This document shows, in pieces, positions 44,581 to 54,967 of a DNA stretch of 64,000 nt. The notes below the pieces were generated by a model. It was not told where the DNA came from. It saw nothing but the letters and a program-made list of their open reading frames with translations, and did no database searches. Origin of the DNA: Otatea glauca (taxonomy: Eukaryota > Streptophyta > Magnoliopsida > Poales > Poaceae). The position numbers and the translations under genes are program-made. Within the stretch, counting starts at the first letter, position 1. Each line of letters starts with the position of its first letter. Location of the stretch: NCBI GenBank assembly GCA_036346275.1, contig CM070723.1, forward strand, positions 7,998,001 to 8,062,000, written 5' to 3'.

Positions 44581-46896
44581 ATTAAACACAATAATGCCAG
44601 TTATTAATCCTGATATACCTCTCCCTACACATTTATTCTTTGAGGTAATCTACTAATATTCCTTCTTTGAGGTAATCTACTAATATTCCGTAACTGAGGT
44701 TCCTTGCCAAATCCTGAATAGTTTCTGGAATTTGAATCGGTTTATAGTGTTAATATGCATGTAATTAACTTATTATTTGAATTTGATGGATAAGGTATTA
44801 ATTGGATTAATCATTCATTGCAATTTATTTTTCTTGCCTCTCATACCACTTAATTATATTGGTCTCTAAATGTGAAGGCATTTAGCAGCTGTTGCATTTG
44901 TGGGCATTAGTGGTACCTGGATAAGCCTCCTTTACACTCCGGTGATTTACTATTGGTTTTTACAATACCAAATTTCCTTGCCAAATCTGTTTAATTTTTG
45001 TGAACCCCCTTCACTCCTATATCATTCTGGTACTGGTTCCTTTTTGTAGCTAGTTACTATATCATCATATAGCCTCAAGTCTTGTGTACACCTGTCAAGC
45101 TTGTCTGTTAATACTTTGTTGCCCTTTTATTTAACCTATTCCTTGTTATTTATTGACTTCTGTTTTTTGAGATATGATGTGTTGTTGTGTCACCTTTGCT
45201 TCTTTATTTATTCATCAAACTTTTGATTTGAAATGTTTACACTCATTTTAAATCTTAGGGTGTCCTTAAATAATTTAGTTTAAGGGTAACCTCAAACTAG
45301 TTGTACTTGATGAAGATAGCAATAGTAAGCAGAGACTTTAGAGACTGTTGAATGGTGACAATGCAAACTCTAGAAATTTTACATCGAGAGCAATGATTTT
45401 GACACGTGTTAAGAATCCAATGGTCCTTAACATCTATAAATAAAGGACAATGTCTCTTGCCATACCATGAGTATTAAGGGCATGGTAGAAGCGAGGTGAA
45501 GTAGATGTGAGTGCTAGATAGCTACCAAAAGAGTGTGCACTATTATAATAGTGTTCGTGTTGCTAAAGTAGTATTTCATAATTATAAACTTTCCAGTTAG
45601 GTCGTTATATTTCTAAGTATTTACTATATTGTTACATTGTGATTCAATGTGAGTGGCTCAGTCTAGATTCACCTTTGGAAGCGACAGTAGCGTAGAGCGA
45701 ATAGGCCAGCCGAGCCCCTTTGAATTAGTTGACGGAACTATCCCATCCTGGATGGTAGGATACAAATTTGAGAAATATTCCATATAAATGCTGAACCATT
45801 AGCCTTGCGAATGGGGATGGGTGGGTATGTACCATATAAATACAGTCCTAGGATGAAAATGGGTCTCAGAATGAAATAGGCCGACGGGTAGTGACGTACT
45901 CATACGTGTGTACCAGGACTGTGATTGATTTTTTGCAGAGAAAATCCTAAGTCTTCAGTATGCACAAATAGAATTGTAGGTCAAAAGAATCAGCCAAAAA
46001 AAACACTATATAAATAAAACTTTGTAACCAATTCATTTAGTAATAGATGATTTATCATCAATTCATTTGATGACATATCTCTGGTACCGCCAAATGAATT
46101 GGCAACATATGTATATTTATGTAATTATTTTTTTAATGTATTTCTACTGTAATTTTATTTTTAAAATGTATTGTTTAAAAAAAATCCCCTACGGACTATG
46201 TTTGCATGGAGGTTGGACCCATTGAACCATCGATAGAAGTATGTGATGAACGATTAGAAGCTTAGAGTTCAGATAGACAATTTTGCACTGCTATTACCTT
46301 CTGTAGGCAAACTTGGTTTCAATACGATTTGAGAAGCAACTTTTAGACACCAAAAGGGGGGGGGGGGGGGATCCGTACAGAATCGACAGAACAAATATGA
46401 CCTGCCTGACCTAAAAAACGAAAGAATACAAAAGTCGTGCAAAAGGCTAGAATTAACCTGACAGGAAGATTAAAGGACGGAAGAATAAGAGTTGTGCAAA
46501 AGGCTAAAATTAACCACCTCAGACTGGAAGATAGTGATTCGAGTAGACAAACATATGTATTAGGACCTTAATCTGAAAGCCTAACATAGATCATGTGCGG
46601 TTTTGCCAACAAAAACATAGCTTGGGATACCGAATGATAATTAGAAATTTTGATTCAAAGAAGTATAATTTACAGACTACAGCCTCCGTGCTCTTATACC
46701 AGTAAACAGTATACACTGTGCCTACTAGGATGGAAAGAACACCAACGTCATCAAAATCAACTGGCAAAATAAAAACAGCAAAGCAGAGCATAATCAACAG
46801 AATGAACTAGCTAATGTATAAATATAGCAGGCACAGTTGGTATGAGATAAAAAGGAATGGTTGGATTCAGAAAAGGTTGGCCCAGTACTTACTGCT
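44581..46896. other. Intergenic; LTR-like segment and homopolymer
   Basis: No coding gene. A TATA-like TCTATAAATAAAGG at about 45434, with the ~220 bp after it, reads like a retrotransposon promoter/R region, but no ends were found. A run of 15 G lies at 46356-46370. Inverted CCAATTCATTT/AAATGAATTGG motifs near 46028-46103 suggest a small decayed MITE. Confidence 0.35.
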
Positions 46897-49800
46897 TCAA
46901 TACTCAGCACTGTATTCAATATTATAGAGCAACGCCCTACGACCATCACCACCCATTCGGTAGTTGAACTGTTTAGATAGAGATTGTACTTTCTCATCAC
47001 TATTAAAGTCAGATTCACGGGAGCAGCGTCTTCGGACCTTCTTAAGCGTCTCCTTTGAAGGTGTAATGCCTGCATCAACCTGAACCAAACATGATTTGAG
47101 AAACTACAGATTGTCAAAGCGAAGAGTAAGTTCAACTGACCATGTCATCAATTACAGCAAGAGCAGCTTTTGGATCACGATTGACAAGATGTGTGTCGAC
47201 AAGTAGGGAGTATGTCGTTGCATTTAGCTTTACACCAAGGCTTAGTAAATGCTGGAAGACGTTGCAAGCTTCCTCTGTCTGTGCAACACATATTGTAGGG
47301 ATTGTTATCTATGTGGCAGACAGAAAAGCTGAAAGAAGTCATAAAAAAACAAGGAAATATGTTAGGCAGTATTAATAATACCTTTTTCAGCTTTCCAAAT
47401 GCATACAACAGGGAATTGAATGAATGTATGTCAGGTATAAGTTCGAACTTTTCCTTTATTGCTTCAAAAGTTTCATATGCTCGCTCAAGATCCCAAATGT
47501 TTGTGCAACCTAATATAACACAGTTAAGAGCAGCAACAGATTTGTATGGTGGATCTGCGCAACTCAGATTCTCCAATTGAACATACACCTGCCGATAGGA
47601 ACCTAAAGGGTTAGGGTATTCCATCATACTTAGCAAAAGAAAAGCATAATACGGCGATAAAGTGCCCATCCAAGAATATCAAATCAAATTGACAAAGATC
47701 ATGCAGTTGTAAACATAATCACACAAACAAACGAGGGCTTGCTGATCATGTTGTGGTCTTACAAGAATAACTTTCAAGTCCCAATAAGAAATTAGATCAC
47801 AAAGAAATAAGAACGCTAACAGGAAGGAATCAAAATACAAAAAGCTACTGTTGACCACCAGAGATTATTGTCATTGGAGAGCAGAAGGCACAATTCACCA
47901 TAAGCAAGGTTTCAAATTTCATTTTTAGATTACATCTTGGGGTCAGCCGAAATCCTAAATTTCGGCGAGATTTCGGAATTTCGGTCGAAATCCGGCCAAA
48001 ACTCAAAAACCAAATCTGGTAATTTTAGGTCAGGGAAAACCGAAATTTCGATCATTTTCAAACTATGTCAAATGGTCTCCCGAGACTGGAAAAAAATGGG
48101 AAAAAATATGAAAAAATCATGCAAGCATTTGTCTACATTCCTACCTGTTTGAATGCAAAATACTAAGTATTTGCACATAAAAGACCGTAAATTTAGAAAT
48201 TTCGGCAGCATTTCAACTGATTTTCAGATTGTGACACTGATATTATTTTTCGGACGGATGCAAGCATGGACCAAGTAGAACAGGACATGACACTGATATA
48301 ATTTTTTATCAGCCGAGCACTGCATGCAGACAGTACATAATATGACCAGTCGAAGGCCAAAATTATTAGAATATGACTTTTTGCAGTAGAAAAGTCTCCA
48401 TGAAATATCTGCCCAAAATATTTGCTACAGATGCACATCGATGTGGGCGGACCTACATTGACACCCAGCAGTGATTCAGAGAATGTAGGATTCAGACTAA
48501 AAAGATTCTCCTCAATCCATGCTTGCGCTCTAGTTTCTGAATTTTTTTCCACTTGGTTAAGTATCATGTTTTTACAAACAGGGCCAGCTAGTCATTTACT
48601 CATCTAACTTTAATTGTTCCTAGAGAAATGCTCACTTGACAGCAATGATACCTTCTAATGGAGCATGAGGAGCAGCAGCCTAAAGTAAATACTCATCTAT
48701 TTGTACATTCTCTTATCGAGATATGATCAAATGCTAGCATGAGAGCAAAACGTAAAAGAAAACTATACAAAAATAAAAGAGGGATACCTATACTGCAAGG
48801 AGCGCAGCACTGCAAGAATAGACGAGATGACCATAAGCTCTTTTTTATTTTTATGTCATAATTTGTATATATATATATTTTGCAAATTTTTCACATGTAT
48901 TCCACATAAAAGGCATTACAATTCGCTACAAAAAAAATTGGTGTGAAATATGATTTAAAAAACATGAAAACCAGTCCAAAATGCCGAAATCTCGGCGAAA
49001 TTGGCCGAAATCACTGTAGCAATTTGAAAATTTTCATTTTTTTTATTCAACTGAGGTTTGGAATCTCGGCCGAGATTTCCGAAATCTTGGCAATATTTTG
49101 AACCATGAGCACGAGTAGTAGTAATGCTAACCAAGGAAAAAAAGAGAACAAATAGCACGTTGAATTCTTTTATATCAAAAAAGGAAACAAATAGCCTAGA
49201 TAAATTCTCAGCAAAGAAACATTTAGGCTAGGCCACAGCAGAGAAAACAAATGCAGTCATGTCACTAATAGGACTACACATGCAAAAAGTTTTCATTATT
49301 AGCATATAGTAGATAATTTTCTTTAAAAAAGGTGTCCCTCTTAAGAATTTTGTGTCTCAATGCATTATGCATAGCTAGTTTAAGTGAATTTACCGAGTCC
49401 AGGGTGGTGAAGCCGTCCTTGCAGCAAGCAACAACAAGTGGTCGCAAGGAAGTAAATGGTGAGAAGAGCTCTATATCAAAATCCTCAGCATTTCCATAGG
49501 CATTTTCAAATTCACGCAGGGTCCCAAAAGCTCGTTGAAGTTGACCAATTGATGAATGAGCATAAATCTTGGCAAGATATGCCTCTGGAGTGGGTGCCCT
49601 TTTCTGTCGCAAGGATTTCCGTAATATCGACCAAGCAGCATTCAAGAGATCAGTGCTATAAGTTCTACCAGAAGCACTTAAAGCTGAGAGCACTAAACCT
49701 TCATCAACTGAAAGGTGAAGAGGAGGTGTAGCATGCTCACCACGAGCAATCCATCTCGCAAGAAATTCCAAAGCAAAAAGAGCTAGCTTGCTATTGTTAG

Positions 49801-51566
49801 CTTCAAAAGCAGCTTCTGCTATGTCAATGCACCAGGCCCATTGTGGACACAACACTTTGTTCTTATCTGTTGCCTGGAATAAACCAATTGCACCATCATA
49901 AACAAAGCAGTCATATTATTCTAAAGTTGGAACTACATACATATGAAAGTTATAGTTCGAGACCAACTACAATATAAAAATCCTAAATAACATATGCGCA
50001 CTAGCATAACCATTCTGATGAATAAGTACCTTGCATTTCTCTATGACTGATGCCAATGTATCCAATCTACCAGATCTTACACATGCTCGGACATAATCAG
50101 CAAAAACAGTTGAAGATATCATGTAGCCCGATTTAAGCACCAAATCCAAATATTTCAAAGTTGAGTCAACACGGTTCAGTCTTATCAGCAGGCCTACAAC
50201 CAAATTGTAGGATTCATCGTCTGGTAAAGTTCCTGTTTGCAGCATCCTGATTTCAACAGACAGACAATCATTTTCAAAGTCAAATGTATTGCACTGGCGT
50301 CACACAAAACTATAATACCTTAAAAACAACATATATTGGTAGAAATAAGAGTATAAACTATTGGCATACTAAACATATAGGCAAAAACAAAAAGATAAGC
50401 GCTTAAGCAGAATACAATATTCAACACTACAAATAAAAAAATTAACATTAATCTGCCAACAAACTCGACAGTCTGCACATTTGGTTTAAAAAAGGTACTT
50501 ACAACTGTGTGCAATATATAAGTTCCTAGATGTTATAACACAAATCTCATAGGCACTTCTTAGTTCTGGTACTGTATAAAGAAAACATAAACTAACTTAC
50601 GGTACAACTCCACTATGTACATGTTCAAGTTTAGGATGCGAAGCTGATCAATCATCAGAGATGTCATGTTATAAATGTAGTCAGACTCTCAGAGAAGCAA
50701 ATCTCACACAATGCCAAGGATCAACGATCTCAACACATTCAGCTCAAGCTACCACCATACCATACCAATATCAGAGGTTCACTATCCATAGGTTCAATAT
50801 AGTTTCTGATCTGCCTCGTGCTATAAATTTGTCATAAACAACTTACGATACTCTAGTTGACTCCTATACAGGCGTATCACATCATAAAGCAGGCAATGAA
50901 ATGGCGATACTCTCATACCAAAAACAACAAAACTCACCGTTCGATGAGCCTCTCGGCGCCTTCGGCCTCCTGGGCGGTGACCATGCTCTTGAGGACGAGG
51001 TTGTGCGAGGCCGTGTTAGGCGTGATCTCGAACTCGCGCATCTGCTCGGCGAGATCGAGCATCTCGTGTGGCAGGGCCCCCGCCATGAGGTTGGCGCGGA
51101 GGTAGTGATTGAAGAGGTCGACGTCGGGGCGGTTGGGCTTGCCCGTGGCGACGTCGAGCGACCTGACCCAGAACTCGAAGAGCTGCTTCATGTCCTCCCA
51201 CCGCTGCTCCGCCATCCATTCCGCGAAGGTCTCCTTGAGCTCGGCGGCCCCAAGGGTGGCGGAAAAGGCTGCCATGCGGTGGTGCGGCGCGAACGGGCTG
51301 GTGGCAACGACGGCGGGGAGGAGGGAGGAGGGCGGACTGGATGCGGTGGGGTTACGCCAGTTCTCGCCGTAGAAGGGGCTGCCGGAGCTAGGGTTCGGGG
51401 GGAGCGGGGCGGGGTCGGAGGCTGTTGGAGGCGGGGAGAACTCGGGCTGCTGGGGGAGCGCGCGGGAGGAGGAGATCCCCGCGCGGAGGAGGAGGGGGTG
51501 AGCAGCGGGGAGTTTGCGGAGGTGGCGGAGGAGGAGCGAGGTGGTGGCCGCCGCCGCGGCAGCCAT
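46897..51566 (-). CDS. Mitochondrial pentatricopeptide repeat protein (six exons, 617 aa)
   Basis: Minus-strand exons: 51566-50938, 50246-50030, 49873-49394, 47588-47382, 47278-47141 and 47079-46897. All junctions are GT-AG, and the frame is continuous (629+217+480+207+138+183 = 1,854 nt, 617 codons plus stop). The N-terminus MAAAAAATTSLLLRHLRKLP is Arg/Ser/Ala-rich, a likely mitochondrial presequence. PPR-like units include DVDLFNHYLRANLMAGALPH, ASHNLVLKSMVTAQEAEGAE, YNLVVGLLIRLNRVDSTLKY, TVFADYVRACVRSGRLDTLA and ALNCVILGCTNIWDLERAYE, then HSFNSLLYAFGKLKK. It ends NYRMGGDGRRALLYNIEYSA. There is no DYW domain (P class). Length and layout fit what I remember of At1g26460, unverified. Intron 3 (1.8 kb) carries a transposon. 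Confidence 0.9.
47905..49107. mobile_element. hAT-like element in intron 3 of the PPR gene (about 1.2 kb)
   Basis: Ends CAAGGTTTCAAATTTC and, from the right, CATGGTTCAAAATATT are imperfect TIRs. Inside each end are dense CCGAAATTTCGG/CTCGGCCGAGAT palindromic motifs. The style resembles the element at 52684. No clean 8-bp duplication was found. Confidence 0.5.
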
Positions 51567-51690
51567 GGTGGCGACGCGAGGGGAGGTTTGGGTTAAGGTT
51601 TTAGGGGGATGTACGGAGTGGAGAGGATGGCGGCTGAGAACACGTTAGGGCGAGCGATGGCAGCAAAAACCACGAAAAGAACTGGACTAA

Positions 51691-51919
51691 GGGGCTGTTT
51701 ACCGTAGCTCTAATTTCACCCAAATTCGTGAAGTTTATAAAACAGAATATTCTTAACTCAAGAAATTTATGGAACTAGAGCTATGGATACATTAAGAGTG
51801 TTTAGGTGAGTCATCTTTTTACATTTTAGACTAAAAATATAAACTTAATTCACTTTATTTTACCCTACAAGTTTAAGATCTGAGATGGAGGTGGGATCTA
51901 GAGCTCTGCTAAACAGGCC
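51691..51919. mobile_element. Tourist-like MITE (229 bp)
   Basis: Flanked by TAA on both sides (51688-51690 and 51920-51922). TIRs GGGGCTGTTTACCGTAGCTC and, from the right, GGCCTGTTTAGCAGAGCTCT. It sits about 120 bp upstream of the PPR start codon, so it is in the promoter of that gene. Confidence 0.85.
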
Positions 51920-52683
51920 TAAGCTCAGCTTTAAATGTAAACATTTATAAGAATCTTTTAGACTGTTCAATTCCCGTTCAATCGAAAAATTTGAACCAGG
52001 CTTACACACACACCCCCACCCAACACACACAAATAGCTTCGGCTCAACTTCTACTTAAAATAAAATCGGGTTATTTATCAAACGGGAGGATATTTTAGAC
52101 AACTTCTTCTACGATCAGAAGTTGTCCTCTACATAGAATCAGAATCCGGGTGCTAGCTGATTCTCTCTAATTCTCGTTGGCTCGGTCCTCCACCTCCAGC
52201 GCAGTCGGTCCAACCTTATTCTCCCACAATCAGAAATAGTTTCTTTTATAATCTAGAATATGTACAATCAGAAGTTGTACCGAAGGGGGCTAATATTGGT
52301 TTACACAAGCACTACAGCTGAAATTCAACGGTGCTGATATATTCCCGTGTGTAATTAGGCTAAGAAAACATTTACACTTTCAGCTCCATTAGAGGGGTGC
52401 TTCTATGTATCTCTTTTTAAAAGTTGTATAAATATTAAAATATAAATGAAAGGTAGATATTGATTACATAGCGCTGGAAATACATGGAAGTGCTTCGCTA
52501 TGTTATCATAGTAGAGTAGCATCGTCTGAGCTGTCGTTCGGAGAAAAGGAAAGCAAAAGACTAGCTTACGGCGAAGTTTTTACTGTACTGACCGCTTGGT
52601 TATATTTTTTTCCGACAATGGCCCTCATCTCGACGAATTTGCGATTTTGGATCGGTGCAGTCAAAATTCCGCGCAATGGGAAC
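51920..52683. other. Intergenic, no gene
   Basis: Contains an AC-rich tract near 52007-52033 and scattered AGAAGTTGT repeats (near 52115, 52271). Nothing coding was seen. Confidence 0.4.
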
Positions 52684-53341
52684 CAGGGTTCATATTATCG
52701 AAATGGGCAGAAAAACCGTTGTCTTAGAGATACCGATTTTCGTCGAAAATCGTGGAAAATCGTAGGGTTTGCGAATTCAAATTCAAAATAAAAACCAGAG
52801 CTGAGTCGTGCCGGCCTGGACGATAATCGGTCGAAAATGACCGAAAATCGCTCGGTTCATGCCGATTACGTTCGATTTTCTCCAAAATCGTGACAGGCCA
52901 AAAAATGGAGGGAAAAAAGGAAAAAAGTGGGAAAATTCCAGAAAAATGTAAACAATTAGTATGAGACATAAAAATGCTAAAAAATTAGAAAATATTTGAA
53001 ATGCATAAAAGATTATGGAGAAATATGACAAAATTCCGGTATGACCATTCCTATATGCGAAGATCATGTCAAATTGTAAAGTACATGTTTTGCAACTGCA
53101 GCACTACTGCACAACTATAGAAAAAATTTCCTGCAAATTTGTCTTCCAAATTTAGTTTTTTCATGAAATTTTGATCTCATACGCCACACAGCTATTAATA
53201 ATAATTTTACAGAAATTTATGACAAAATTTTCAATTTTTTTGAATTTGAATTCGAACCGGACTAGTTTGAGAAGCCGCACCGGACCGATACGCGCGATTT
53301 TCGCGATTTTCCACCGATAATTGACGATTTCGTCAACCCTG
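52684..53341. mobile_element. Non-autonomous hAT-type element 5 (658 bp)
   Basis: Perfect 8-bp target duplication ATGGGAAC (52676-52683 and 53342-53349). Short TIRs CAGGGTT/AACCCTG. Subterminal regions are rich in CGATTTTC/GAAAATCG motifs in both orientations, plus GAATTTGAATTCGAA near the right end. It is non-coding. Confidence 0.9.
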
Positions 53342-53747
53342 ATGGGAACGCTATAATATTTCTTGCACGCAGCGAGCGCTGGTTAATTCTTTTTGCTTTT
53401 TTCTGGCGGCAATCGATCGCTAAAATCGGGCGCGGATGAGCCGGCGGGGCCCACACGAATCCAATGCCCGTCGAGCGCTAAAAATTTTATTTTTCTTTTA
53501 TGCCCGTGAAATCCGACCGCTGGAATCGGCCGATTGGACGGGATGGCGCCACGCGGCGTGCATGCGTTGGGGGACCTGGCGTCTTTGCCAGTCGAACTGA
53601 GCACGCGACGCGCGCTAGGGGACCTGGCGCTCGTGGCATTCAGTGTTGCGGGCTTTTTGCATCAACATCATCTCGTTCCGTCACATCGTCGCGTCGAAAG
53701 CACCGACCGACACTCGCGTCTCTAGTGCATGCGCGTCGAGGAGGCTG

Positions 53748-53755
53748 CTATAAAT
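53748..53755 (+). promoter_or_regulatory. TATA box of PMD-MULE copy B
   Basis: CTATAAAT followed by TGAGGACTCCCTCCGATGGT. It aligns with the copy A box at 3426-3433. The transcript would continue into a Glu/Arg-rich stretch (53797-53920), probably untranslated, with a splice-like TTTTTGCAGGTAAT at about 54010. Confidence 0.5.
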
Positions 53756-54039
53756 TGAGGACTCCCTCCGATGGTTTGCATCAGGCATTCGCTTCAATGA
53801 GGGAAAAAAAGGATAAGGAGTTCCAAAATGAATCAGCGAGCAGAGAAAACCGAGAGGCAGAAGTGAGGAGACGTAGGATAGAAGAGAGGGAAAAGAGAGG
53901 TAGAAGAGGACATTTGGAATTGTACTTTGGGAGGAATTTATTAAGGGTTAATTTTTTTGAAGGAATTTATTCGGGGTTCATATTTTCCAACATTTGATTC
54001 GGGAGCCTTTTTTTGCAGGTAATATCTAGGAAGGTTAGT

Positions 54040-54950
54040 TTGAATGTTGCTCGAGCTGTCGTAATCCTCAATTGAGCTTTAGGAAGGTTAGTGTAAATAG
54101 TAGTACATTAAACCACGGTATTGATACATGATCAGTAGAAATAATAACAGTAATTGTATAATGAGTAGAAGATGAAATGACAGTAGTAGTGCATGCAATG
54201 ACGACATTAGTATAATTAGCCCTACATGAAATAACGGGGTTTAGTGTAAATAATTGCTCCATGTTGTTCAAATATTAGTGTAGTACCATTATAATATGAC
54301 AGAATTAGTAGTACGTAAAATGATAGTGTTGCTACTATTAGTACGTAAAATGCAGCGTACTGTTAGAGGATTTTATTTATTGTTCACATTTCGGATGGGT
54401 TTAGTCGATGCAATTGGTAGTATAATAGTGCATTGGTAGTATAATGGTAGTCACGTAAAATAACGTTATACTTATATTATCGTGATACAATTATAAATTT
54501 ATTAGAATAACAATAATATGGTTCTTTTATTACTGTAATATTGGTATAATATTATTGCGATATATGCATAACTTGAATAATGTCAATATAATATTACGAC
54601 AATATTTGTGGGATTAGTACAATAATAGAACAACTAGTAGTACATGAAATGACGGCATTAGTATATGGAGTAGTACAAGGAATGATAATTTCTATGCAAC
54701 GACTCGTGCATGAAATGACAGCAGTACCACAATGAGTAATACATGAATTGACGATACAAGGCGTAAACAATACTAATAATTGATGTCCGTGAGATGAGTA
54801 GTACATGAATTGATGATGCAAGGCGTAAATAACGGTGCGTAATTAGTTTAACAGTACTACATGAAAATGATGTTTACACATTTGGTATATTACTATTAAT
54901 TACTGATGTGTCGAATTGTACGTTAGTGTTTAATACGCGTGCTTGCGTCT
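54040..54950. repeat. Degenerate AT-rich repeats in the copy B leader
   Basis: Variants of AGTAGTACATGAAATGACGG and ATTAGTATA recur many times with irregular spacing (for example near 54176, 54210, 54641, 54711 and 54795). There is no strict period. Parts align with the copy A leader near 3000-3100. Confidence 0.6.
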
Positions 54951-54967
54951 TTTGCTATGGTAGGTAC

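Noticed and set aside
46356..46370. 15-bp G homopolymer as a functional element
   Set aside because: More likely a replication or sequencing artefact. No surrounding structure.
53500..53997. 165-aa frame (Glu/Arg-rich C-terminal half) in the copy B leader
   Set aside because: Spans the TATA box and is not shared as protein with copy A; treated as leader sequence.
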